64,000 nt of DNA, taken from the NCBI GenBank assembly GCA_006384855.1, contig VCJN01000842.1, positions 1 through 64,000 on the forward strand, written 5' to 3'. The notes beneath the pieces were generated by a model. That model was not told where the DNA came from. It did no database searches and saw only the letters and a list, made by a program, of their open reading frames with translations. Each line of letters opens with the position of its first letter. Position 1 is the first letter of the stretch. The position numbers and the translations under genes were made by a program. Shown here piece after piece: positions 33,913 to 42,659 of the stretch. The DNA comes from Tetraselmis striata (lineage: Eukaryota > Chlorophyta > Chlorodendrophyceae > Chlorodendrales > Chlorodendraceae).

Positions 33913-35453
33913 AGATAATTTACTGCTTATCGCTGTGGGCATTACGCATTCGTGATGTATCGCTATCGCTATCACTATATCCAAACAATCCTCGTATACT
34001 TTTCCTTAATGAATGGGCAATAGTACAAACCCAAACAATGTACTTAGTGCTGAAATCAATTCGCAGTACGACTAACATGTATCTGTCAGTGACGTTTTCT
34101 TTCAAAACAGCCATCCAAATTGTCAACATATTAATATTTCTACTTATTCTGTTCTAATCTACTTCTAATTACCGAATCATATTACGCTCGTCTAAATTAG
34201 ATCAATTGGCGCGTGATGTTGCTGCTGCTCATCGTCGTCAAACATCGTCACTTGTGTGAATTACAAAAGCGCTTGCAACAAATCTACTCACATATCCACC
34301 GGATAAATAAAGCAGCACTAGGAGATAAACATAAGCCGCTTCAAAGCTGCCTGCAACCCGCGCGTCCACGCAATGCGGGACGGGTGAATGTTCATTGCGC
34401 GCTCGGCTTAGAGTATTGGCCATATGTGCACGTGTGTATGTTGCATATATATGTGTGAGGGCGATCCCTGGCCGCGCTCTGTAGCTTCGGCAACGGGATG
34501 ACGGACAAACCTAAGCCGCATGATGAGGCAGCGTGCACGATCCCGAGCCCCCACCAAGCTCAGCACTTCAATGCAATATCCGGCGACCAAGGCACCATGA
34601 TGAGCTCGGGCGATGCACCGAATTTCCGCGATGAGACGAGGGCGCCCCGATCCGAATAATTATCCGATGTAAAGCACGCGACAACGCATTACGTGCGGCG
34701 CACCCCCGTGCTCACCTCACACACTGATGTGCCGATGACCATCCCCACAGTGTTCTCCGAAATGTTTGAGATGTCTTAAAATTCGCCCTTTTGTCCAGGC
34801 TCCGTGCCATGTATGGAGTATGGGTGGGATCTAGTCGTATTTCACATGCGTAACAGTAAGGGGTATTTAAGCAAATGTGGAGGACCTATCGACCGGCTAT
34901 CGTGCAGCTTGGAGATATCTCACGTCGCGGCATGCCTTAAGGACGTGTGGCAAACTCTAGGAGGGCTTGCGGGTGCGAGCATGTATCGGCTAGTCAAGGA
35001 TGACATCTACCGACATGTACTAAACGTGCGTGTATACAGCCCGTGCCCCGCCACCGGGGAGGCGCGGAACATTACTCTACCTCAGCCACATTTATCATTG
35101 ATATATCCATGGTTAGGTCCTATATAGATGCATGGAAGACCTTGTGTCGACGAGTGGCACCTCGCACTGAGCGGTGAGGCTGTTCACATGCCGAGTAAAT
35201 ATCTTTGAGATGGTTAATGTGGGCTACAACATGATCCATTAGAGCCGTTTTCACTTTCAAGAGCCGAGCCGCGGGAATCCGAGTTACGGAAGAAATTGAA
35301 ATAGAGCCATGTAAGAACTTCTGGCCCTTCCACCACCTCCCATGTCCAAAAAAGTAAAATCACGCACACCGACCCATTTTCGACGATTCCCGGGGTGGAA
35401 ACTTGCTAAGGTCCCATGATCCCAGGTCAACCATCTCTATCTCTCAAGTCGTC

Positions 35454-35458
35454 GAGGT
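35454..35458. repeat. Target-site duplication GAGGT (left)
   Basis: Five bases directly abutting the left LTR; the identical GAGGT abuts the right LTR at 42,323-42,327. Confidence 0.9.
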
Positions 35459-35980
35459 TGCGACAGTCTAGGGTGCCTCACGCAGGTCAAGCAGACAAGA
35501 CTGTCGTAAACACAAAGAAGGCAGCAGAGAGAGAAAGAAACAATGGTTACAACGTTGTCACCACCCGCCGCTATTTATGCGTATGGCTAGCTCACAGCTA
35601 GCCACCACCAAGCGGCACGCGCACTGCTAAGCGCGTCACCGTGAAGAGTCGTGCCTCGAAGTGTCGAACAGGAGGTCGTCGCTTAGAGACCTCCGCACAT
35701 GTAGTTGACACATCAGTTTATACACAAGTATACAACTGATGTTCCAGAGGCAGGCACATTATACTTGTGCCCGCTACGGGTACGCACATGCGTATTATCC
35801 CGTAACTACTACTGAACAGTGTACCGGTACCAGTAGGACTCGTCTCATGATTCATCATCCACCAGTACTCGTATTGTGGCGCGTGACACACGCGCGCACA
35901 CATACGATACAGCAGGTACTCGTACATGAATGATGCTACGATCATACAGTACCCGTACAGAGTATGCCATTATTGTCACA
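35459..35980 (-). repeat. 3' LTR (522 bp)
   Basis: On the minus strand it begins TGTGACAATAATGG and ends AGACTGTCGCA (TG...CA). It matches 41,801-42,322 base for base except two substitutions near the right-hand (CA) end of the repeat. It has no indels. Confidence 0.97.
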
Positions 35981-35999
35981 CTACATCTCTCCCCCCTTG
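35981..35999 (-). other. Polypurine tract of the retrotransposon
   Basis: Minus-strand CAAGGGGGGAGAGATGTAG directly precedes the 3' LTR: the expected site for plus-strand DNA priming. Confidence 0.85.
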
Positions 36000-36031
36000 A
36001 CAATAGTGTGAAATAGCATTCCACAGGCAGT

Positions 36032-39000
36032 TTAATTTGCAGTCGGCACACGTGCCGGGTATTTATGCATATGCTCCACAAATTCAGGTGACTTTACAAA
36101 GTCCAACCATTTGGGAGTAGCCATAAAATCCTGCAATGCTATTGTCCTTTTAACATCAAACAAACGATGCCAAACAGGGGCAATAGACTCATCCGCAAAG
36201 TGAACAAGAAATTGCAACTGAGTACCACGTAAACCGGGCATGGAACCGATTTTAACGCTGGTAATCTTGTCAATCTCATACTCATCATCAGAGTCGTCAC
36301 CGGTACCAACAAGAAGAGGTACATGCGGGCGCAACGGCGCAGTGGGACAGGGTCTCAAGTTATTAACATGAAATACTGGGTGCAACTTAACACCAGCAGG
36401 TAATTTCAGTCGATAACTATGACCGCCAATTTTCTCTACAATAGAAAATGGGCCAAGCTGCTTGTCCATCAGCTTTTTGCAAGGCTGACCTTTGACCTTA
36501 AGCAGACGGGTATCCACAGATACTCTATCTCCAACATTGAAGATAGGAGGATTGCGCTGTTGCCTAACACTAGGACGAACAGTCAATTCATCTTTATGGA
36601 CAGCCAACACTGACCGAACCAACTCGTGAATCTCCTTCATATCTTGGATACGTTGCTGAGCATCACGAGAGAATGCTATTGTTGGTCTCATACCAAACAA
36701 TACATCCGGAGGCGTTTCAGGATTGAAACCATACATAACCTCAAATGGTGCATGCTCAATGCCAAGTGCTTTGTTGGAATTATACGCAAATTCCATCAAT
36801 GGTAACTGGTCTACCCAGTTTGAACCATCGAAACAACAAAACGCACGAGCCAACTCAGTGACTATGGCATTAATGCGTTCGGTCAAACCATCTGTTTCAG
36901 GATGTTGGCCACTAGACATGTTCAATTTAGTGCCAAGTCTCCGCCACAGAGTTTGCCAGAATGCAGACAGGAACCGTGGATCTCTATCAGAGACGATCAC
37001 ACGAGGTATTCCATGCAGCCTGAATACTTCCTTCAGAAATAATTCAGCTGCCTGTCCACCAGTCACGTTGACTGTGGTTGGAATAAAATGTGCTTGCCGG
37101 GACAGATGGCAACACACAACCAACATAGTATTATAACCATTACTCTCAGGTAACTCGGTTATAAAATCCAAACCAACCGTATGCCATGGACGTGGCGGTA
37201 CTGGTAAGGGCTGTGTTGGTGCAGGTGGCTGCGGACGTGCACGAACACGCCGGCACACCGAACATTGTTCACAATAGGTTTTCACGTCATGTCGTATGCG
37301 TGTCCACCAAAAACGGTCCAAGGCACGTGCCAAGGTGCTTGCATAAGCACGGTGACCAACAGAATCATGTAGCTCATACAATATCTTATTGATGATGTCA
37401 CGATTGGTTGGTATGCAAAGACGTCCATGTCTCCAAAAATAACCATCGTGCTCTACCACATGACCGGACTGCTTCCACCCCCCCCATAAGGAGTAGAACG
37501 CGTCCTCTGCATATCCAGCCTTAATAAGGTGGAGAATATTGTCATCAAGGCTAAGTGACGACGCACTTACAGCCGACAATACCGCAGTACATGGGCGATG
37601 TTCACTCACGAGTGATTCAGCCGCGTCCGGCACATCCCCGGTCCAATATAAGCCACCGAAACCAATCGGCTTAAAATCCGGTCTACGCGACAACGGATCG
37701 GCTTCATTCCACTTGCCCTTTCGGTATGCAAGAGATATGGACCCAACAAACGGCTGCAAGTCGCGTACATAGCGCACTTGTCGCCGGTTCAACCTTTCTG
37801 CCGGTTGCCTGAGCAGATGACGCAGGGTGTCATGATCTGAGACAACAAGGAATCGACAGCACCCTTCAAGGTAACAACGCCAGTGCTTAATTGATTCACA
37901 GACAGCCAAAGCTTCCAAATCATAAGCACTGTAGGTATTACCACGCTCAGCTGCATTCAGCTTTCGCGCCCAGTAACTCACTGGTTGAGGACCTCCTCCT
38001 TGGTCCTGCAGTAGTACTGCAGCAAGCCCTACGTTGGACGCATCTGTCGCTACGGTGAACGTCGCATCCGCCCCCATGGAAGGAATGGAAAGACACGGAG
38101 CGGAAATCAGTCGCAGACGAAGGGTCTCAAAGGCTTCCTGACACGCCGGTGACCAGTCAACATGAACTGGTTTAGACTTACGCAATAAGTCAGTCAATGG
38201 TGCAGTTAAATCACTGAAATGATGAATAAACTTAGAGTAGAAATTGCAGAATTGTACAAAACTTCTGACTTCACTCTGAGTTTTAGGGACAGGCCAATCC
38301 CTAACTGCAGCCACTTTGGCCTCTGAAACAGACAACTTACCATCAGCGACGGTATACCCCAAATAATCCATAGATTGCATGCCAAAGAAACATTTCTTTA
38401 ATTGCAACCTCAGATTATATTCATTCAGTTTCTCAAAAACTAAACGAAGGTGCTTTATGTGGTCATCATAATTATCTGAATATATACATATATCATCCAG
38501 ATACACCACCACAAAGTCACGCAAAAATGGTCTCAAGATGTCATTCATCATGCGCTGGAAAGTGGCTGGGGCATTGCACAAACCAAATGGCATTGCAGTC
38601 CACTCCCATAGACCATCAGGTGTCTGAAACGCTGTCTTGTGGATGTCCTCCTCTGCAATGGCAACCTGCCAATAACCTGATGCTAAATCCAGATGGGTAT
38701 AGCAACGGGCATTGCGGAGAGAATCCAACGTTTCATCAATTCGCGGCAAAGGATACATATCCTTTCGAGTGACCTCGTTCAGCCCACGAAAATCGACACA
38801 CAACCGAAGGGATCCATCTGCCTTCTTAACAAAAAGAATAGGCGAACCAAACTCAGATTGACTAGGACGAACAAGTCCAGCGGCAATCGCATCTTTGAGT
38901 TGGCGATCCAATTCAGCACGTTCAGCGGGAGACAAACGATTAAGTCTTTGGCGTTTCATTTTGCCAGTTAACTCAATTTTGTGATCCCATGGCCGATGAA

Positions 39001-40540
39001 CAGGCGGCCTGTTGACTGGACGCAAAATTTCAGGAAACTCGTCATACAACAAATGACGAATAGCATCCTTTTGCTCTGGTGTCATAGCATTGTCTAAATG
39101 CAGGTCAGGATCATCCTTTATAACCGACATTTCAACGACATAGAATTCAGCCAAAGAATTATGCTTAGACGCACGAGCAGTTTTGCGCATCAACTTTTGT
39201 ACCCTAGTGGAAGTAATCATGCTACATGCAGGAGTACGACCCACTATTACAACAGGTACATGGGTTCCATCCATTAGAGTCATGATACGTTCCGTACCAT
39301 ACTTAATGGTAACTTGCGCTTCATCAAGCCAAGTTAAACCCAATACAATGTCGGAGACTTTGAGCTCACGCAGTATATAAAATACTCGATTCTCAAATAC
39401 ATGTCCTCCAACAGACAGAGACACAACAGTTGTATGGCAACATGAGACACGTTGACCATTAGCCAAACGGACAGGTGTTCTGGCTTTCAACTTTTGTATC
39501 TGCAAGTTGTTTCTGCGCACAAAGTCCTCAGATATAAAATCTAAAGATGCCGCATTATCAACCAGTGCATCCACAACGGCGTCATCGTTAATTGTCACAT
39601 TGACTTTCAACAATGGCCTGGGGTCATCCCAACGAGTCAAAGAAGCAATCTGAGGCAAACTTTGCCTTTGCATACTCCAAAATGATGGATCAGTCACATT
39701 GACAGCATCACACTCATTTATAGACTCAGATGCACGTTCACCAATACCAACGCTAGAATCCGCAACTTTTGCAGAGTCCACGTTAAAACTCACATTTGGA
39801 CTTGTGACAGTTTTAGGTACAAAGTCATCAGGAAAAGCACAGTTAGCATCAACTAACCAAATGTTAACCCCATACTTTGGCGGTCTAACATTTTCCTGGA
39901 CTGTGGCATTTTTATCAGACCACCTGGTGAACAAAGGTGTCTTTGCCGGGTATTGCTGCAATAGTTTCCAATGCTTTGTCAAAGCACTGAATCTATCAAA
40001 TGCAGGCAATACAAACACTCCTACAGTATGTTCTTTAGCCCTACTGCGGCATTGCTCAAAATGCCTCGCAATAGACTCAGTCATATGCCATGGAGGGTGA
40101 ATAAACACACGTTCATTCGACAAGTCGCGCGATAATATCGAATCTTGTTCTGAACAGAACGGCAAGTTTCGATGGGTATTCAGACCCTCATTATCCGCAC
40201 AGCCCTCCAGCGTAAACTGGAACATCTCATGTAAGGGATCGAAGACTCTATCGACCAGTCGCCACTCGGCACTGACTGCAGTCTTTCTAGGCATACGACG
40301 CCTCAGAGCCTTTACGCGACGATGAGTCGAAACTTTCCGAGCACCCGTTACACAGGCTACTGGCAAAGTCGTACCAGACTCGCGTACACTATTCGAGTTC
40401 TCATCAGTAGGCGACTCAACATAGTCGTTACTACTCTCAGAGATGACGACATCGTCACTCGAACATGTACTCGTCACAGGTATATCGTCATTCAGACGTG
40501 CATTAGACAATAATGCGGATACCTCAGGTGCCAATGACAT
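36032..40540 (-). CDS. Retrotransposon Pol polyprotein (Dam-like/PR/RT/RH/IN/chromodomain-like), 1,502 aa
   Basis: Single intact frame. Residues ~91-235 hold a Dam-like N6-adenine methyltransferase-fold region (CADNEGLN, then FIHPPW, then VGVFVLPAF). Protease is at ~313-420, with DNA (Asp-Asn-Ala, 328-330) where retropepsins have D-S/T-G. Reverse transcriptase is at ~555-735, with VKKADGSLRLCVDFRGLN and the YLDD active site at 680-683. RNase H spans ~825-950, with TDAS near 832-835 and VSDHD near 900-904. Integrase has an HHCC finger (H1058, H1063, C1090, C1093) and catalytic D1125, D1185, E1221, with 35 residues between the last two. A chromodomain-like segment follows (YEIDKI... QFLVHF) at ~1,420-1,480. 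The frame is open upstream of the ATG as far as a UAG at 40,658-40,660 that ends the gag zinc knuckle, so translation by readthrough is possible. No internal stops. Confidence 0.95.
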   Translation of the reverse strand: MSLAPEVSALLSNARLNDDIPVTSTCSSDDVVISESSNDYVESPTDENSNSVRESGTTLPVACVTGARKVSTHRRVKALRRRMPRKTAVSAEWRLVDRVFDPLHEMFQFTLEGCADNEGLNTHRNLPFCSEQDSILSRDLSNERVFIHPPWHMTESIARHFEQCRSRAKEHTVGVFVLPAFDRFSALTKHWKLLQQYPAKTPLFTRWSDKNATVQENVRPPKYGVNIWLVDANCAFPDDFVPKTVTSPNVSFNVDSAKVADSSVGIGERASESINECDAVNVTDPSFWSMQRQSLPQIASLTRWDDPRPLLKVNVTINDDAVVDALVDNAASLDFISEDFVRRNNLQIQKLKARTPVRLANGQRVSCCHTTVVSLSVGGHVFENRVFYILRELKVSDIVLGLTWLDEAQVTIKYGTERIMTLMDGTHVPVVIVGRTPACSMITSTRVQKLMRKTARASKHNSLAEFYVVEMSVIKDDPDLHLDNAMTPEQKDAIRHLLYDEFPEILRPVNRPPVHRPWDHKIELTGKMKRQRLNRLSPAERAELDRQLKDAIAAGLVRPSQSEFGSPILFVKKADGSLRLCVDFRGLNEVTRKDMYPLPRIDETLDSLRNARCYTHLDLASGYWQVAIAEEDIHKTAFQTPDGLWEWTAMPFGLCNAPATFQRMMNDILRPFLRDFVVVYLDDICIYSDNYDDHIKHLRLVFEKLNEYNLRLQLKKCFFGMQSMDYLGYTVADGKLSVSEAKVAAVRDWPVPKTQSEVRSFVQFCNFYSKFIHHFSDLTAPLTDLLRKSKPVHVDWSPACQEAFETLRLRLISAPCLSIPSMGADATFTVATDASNVGLAAVLLQDQGGGPQPVSYWARKLNAAERGNTYSAYDLEALAVCESIKHWRCYLEGCCRFLVVSDHDTLRHLLRQPAERLNRRQVRYVRDLQPFVGSISLAYRKGKWNEADPLSRRPDFKPIGFGGLYWTGDVPDAAESLVSEHRPCTAVLSAVSASSLSLDDNILHLIKAGYAEDAFYSLWGGWKQSGHVVEHDGYFWRHGRLCIPTNRDIINKILYELHDSVGHRAYASTLARALDRFWWTRIRHDVKTYCEQCSVCRRVRARPQPPAPTQPLPVPPRPWHTVGLDFITELPESNGYNTMLVVCCHLSRQAHFIPTTVNVTGGQAAELFLKEVFRLHGIPRVIVSDRDPRFLSAFWQTLWRRLGTKLNMSSGQHPETDGLTERINAIVTELARAFCCFDGSNWVDQLPLMEFAYNSNKALGIEHAPFEVMYGFNPETPPDVLFGMRPTIAFSRDAQQRIQDMKEIHELVRSVLAVHKDELTVRPSVRQQRNPPIFNVGDRVSVDTRLLKVKGQPCKKLMDKQLGPFSIVEKIGGHSYRLKLPAGVKLHPVFHVNNLRPCPTAPLRPHVPLLVGTGDDSDDEYEIDKITSVKIGSMPGLRGTQLQFLVHFADESIAPVWHRLFDVKRTIALQDFMATPKWLDFVKSPEFVEHMHKYPARVPTAN

Positions 40541-40657
40541 ATCGGCAACAGTAACTTCGCAGTCATGCGACTCGACAGTTACTGGACAGCATGATGTAAC
40601 ACAAACATCACTTACATCCCTATCTACTGAGCTGTCAGCAGCAGAATAAGGGCACCC

Positions 40658-41139
40658 CTATTTCATCTTAGGGCAGTCTTTCAGAAGGTGAGCCTCACCA
40701 CACTTAAAGCATGTTTTAGCACCCATGATGCTTAGCATACTTCTCAGGCTCATGCAGTTTTGTGCCGAGGCGACTTACCGAGAGAACGGGCGCCACTAAA
40801 AGACCATAGCAAAGGTCGCCGAACAGCGTGTCGACTCGTTGCTTATCTCCTGTCGAGATATCGCCGGTATGTCGACATATTCTTGACGCGTACTCAGCGG
40901 AAGTTACCGGCACTCCATCAGCACGTCCTGCTGTCATCTGTAGTAACAAACTTACCTGCATGCAAACTATAGATGCAAATGCAGGTGCAGATGCTACTAT
41001 AGATGCAAGGTGCAGGTGCAAATGCTACTATAGATGCAGATGCAGGTGCAGATGATACTATAGATGCAGATGCATATGCAAATGCTGCTATAGATGATGC
41101 AAGCTTCTCGTTGAGGATCTTGTACTTGAGCCGAAACAT
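40658..41139 (-). pseudogene. Gag-like remnant with CCHC zinc knuckle, frame-broken
   Basis: A CFKCGEAHLLKDC zinc knuckle at about 40,673-40,711 ends in UAG, in frame with pol. Upstream the same frame is closed by a TAA at about 40,773, and the other minus frames carry only short, alanine/serine- or repeat-rich stretches. No capsid-like homology is visible, and about 1.1 kb between LTR and pol is short for a complete Ty3/gypsy gag. Two consensus splice donors (GTAAGT) lie at about 40,769-40,774 and 40,951-40,956 on the element's sense strand. The gag is therefore degenerate, spliced or of an unknown type. Confidence 0.55.
40966..41100. repeat. Tandem imperfect ~33-bp repeats inside the retrotransposon
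   Basis: Repeated ACTATAGATGCAGATGCAGG-like units (about four) with hexamer substructure GATGCA/GGTGCA/AATGCA, located in the gag-like region. Confidence 0.88.
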
Positions 41140-41278
41140 GAACGGCTATACGACGAGCTCCCAGGTCGCAGTCACAGCAGGTCGTTGATCAGCATGTGCA
41201 AGTCCGGCAGTAGTCGTCGACTTCAGTCCCACTGTACCGAGCTGCTCCGGCAGTCCAGTACAGCAGCTACTGGTGCAG

Positions 41279-41721
41279 CTAGGTGCGATATATGACTAGA
41301 GCGTGCGACCTTCCTGGCGTGCTCATTTCAGGCGTGCGCATTTCAGGCGTGCGCATCTCACTGACTATCTTTCTGGATGATAGCCTAGATGCATATAAGA
41401 AACATTTCATGCCATCTATGATGAGAACGTCAAACAGTTCTAAGTCGTCCTCAGAGACAAGCAGACCAGTTTCCTCGCGGAGTTTCCGCACAGCCGTGCC
41501 GCGCACAGTAATGTCAGATGCTGTCGACTTTCCGACTGGTATGAAAAAGTCGATCTAGCATTTGGCTCAGTCGTTAAGATCACTTGACGTTCGACAGAGT
41601 GACCTTTACCATAAGTGACCACTACGGCAGCACAAACCTCAGTAGTCGACAGGTCGACTGAACTTTCCTCGTTGAGCAGTTGCTCTCGGCTTTTGCCAGC
41701 AGAATTCATCGACTCAGACAT
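41279..41721 (-). pseudogene. Nudix hydrolase-like domain, one frameshift, inside the retrotransposon
   Basis: From an ATG at 41,721 the minus strand reads a typical Nudix beginning (TTEVCAAVVVTYGKGHS, then VILTTEPNA). After a frame change at about 41,560-41,570 it continues DFFIPVGK, then AVRKLREETGL, LELFDVLI and FLYASRL, ending at a TAG at 41,279. This is the Nudix order: beta-strand, PxGK loop, the helix with R-x-L-x-E-E-x-G-L. The box is imperfect: Lys replaces the first Glu of REL, and the spacing from the Gly is one residue longer than canonical. The joined frame is interrupted by a UAG right at the shift. It lies between the primer-binding site and gag, where LTR elements normally have no enzyme. 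The C-terminal part carries a short MRTPE duplication. Confidence 0.72.
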
Positions 41722-41786
41722 GTCGAACTGCTCAGTCGAGGTATCGCAGGTTGAGCAGTGGAAGCTAGGATAAGGAGCGCAACAGT

Positions 41787-41799
41787 CGCTCCGAAACCA
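41787..41799 (-). other. tRNA primer-binding site of the retrotransposon
   Basis: Minus-strand TGGTTTCGGAGCG begins one base after the 5' LTR ends in CA. TGG complements a tRNA 3' CCA, so the primer should end CGCTCCGAAACCA. I cannot assign the tRNA species. Confidence 0.75.
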
Positions 41800-41800
41800 G

Positions 41801-42322
41801 TGCGACAGTCTCGGGTGCCTCACGCAGGTCAAGCAGACAAGGCTGTCGTAAACACAAAGAAGGCAGCAGAGAGAGAAAGAAACAATGGTTACAACGTTGT
41901 CACCACCCGCCGCTATTTATGCGTATGGCTAGCTCACAGCTAGCCACCACCAAGCGGCACGCGCACTGCTAAGCGCGTCACCGTGAAGAGTCGTGCCTCG
42001 AAGTGTCGAACAGGAGGTCGTCGCTTAGAGACCTCCGCACATGTAGTTGACACATCAGTTTATACACAAGTATACAACTGATGTTCCAGAGGCAGGCACA
42101 TTATACTTGTGCCCGCTACGGGTACGCACATGCGTATTATCCCGTAACTACTACTGAACAGTGTACCGGTACCAGTAGGACTCGTCTCATGATTCATCAT
42201 CCACCAGTACTCGTATTGTGGCGCGTGACACACGCGCGCACACATACGATACAGCAGGTACTCGTACATGAATGATGCTACGATCATACAGTACCCGTAC
42301 AGAGTATGCCATTATTGTCACA
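41801..42322 (-). repeat. 5' LTR (522 bp)
   Basis: Same sequence as the left LTR apart from two substitutions (in plus-strand terms an A/C next to the GGGTGCCTC block and an A/G in GACAA(A/G)GCTGTC). It carries the element's own promoter by inference. Confidence 0.97.
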
Positions 42323-42327
42323 GAGGT
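42323..42327. repeat. Target-site duplication GAGGT (right)
   Basis: Exact copy of the five bases left of the 3' LTR. Confidence 0.9.
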
Positions 42328-42606
42328 TTGAAGTTTGAAATAACTTAAAATTTCGTTCCCGCGTAGCCTTCGGTGCTACACAGGCCAACCGTTTTATGGC
42401 CCGGCGGCACAAACCCGCAGAGGGTCCACTATTTGAATAGTGCGTAGCGTGCAACCCTCTCGAGGCCATGTCCCTCATCTAACAGGGCGGAATCCGCCCC
42501 CTTTGTATTTCTTTTGATTTTTGTGAACCCGCTCCCCGACCCTACCCGTATATATTCCTCTTGTCGAGGCGGATCGGGCCCGTGCCGCCGGGCGGGGGGG
42601 CGGGGG

Positions 42607-42607
<1 letters not shown>

Positions 42608-42646
<39 letters not shown>
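42608..42646. repeat. Poly-G tract (39 G)
   Basis: The longest uninterrupted mononucleotide run in the window, with GGGCGGGGGGGCGGGGGC just left of it. Confidence 0.95.
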
Positions 42647-42647
<1 letters not shown>

Positions 42648-42659
42648 CGGTCCGGTGGG

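Larger units (their letters stand above)
31893..35453. other. Spacer between CobS and the LTR retrotransposon
   Basis: Holds a GT/GC microsatellite at 32,080-32,118, MITE copy 2 at 33,458-33,912, and otherwise featureless sequence. A 107-codon open frame at 34,804-35,127 (+) shows no domain I know, and I do not call it. Confidence 0.6.
35459..42322 (-). mobile_element. Complete Ty3/gypsy (chromovirus-like) LTR retrotransposon, 6,864 bp
   Basis: Bounded by two 522-bp LTRs and a perfect 5-bp target duplication, GAGGT. In element orientation (minus strand): 5' LTR 41,801-42,322, primer-binding site 41,787-41,799, a Nudix-like frameshifted tract, a short repeat-rich gag-like region with a zinc knuckle, UAG, a 1,502-codon pol, polypurine tract 35,981-35,999, 3' LTR 35,459-35,980. 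The order protease-RT-RNase H-integrase and a chromodomain-like tail identify Ty3/gypsy. The LTRs differ at only two positions, so the insertion is recent. No capsid domain was recognised, so the element may depend on a partner for packaging. Confidence 0.96.

Noticed and set aside
34804..35127. 107-codon plus-strand open frame upstream of the retrotransposon
   Set aside because: No recognisable domain or start context. Left uncalled.
35739..35933. 64-codon open frame present identically in both LTRs
   Set aside because: Its duplication simply reflects LTR identity; no protein features.
36419..40100. Plus-strand open frames antisense to pol (up to 137 codons)
   Set aside because: Shadows of the intact minus-strand polyprotein.
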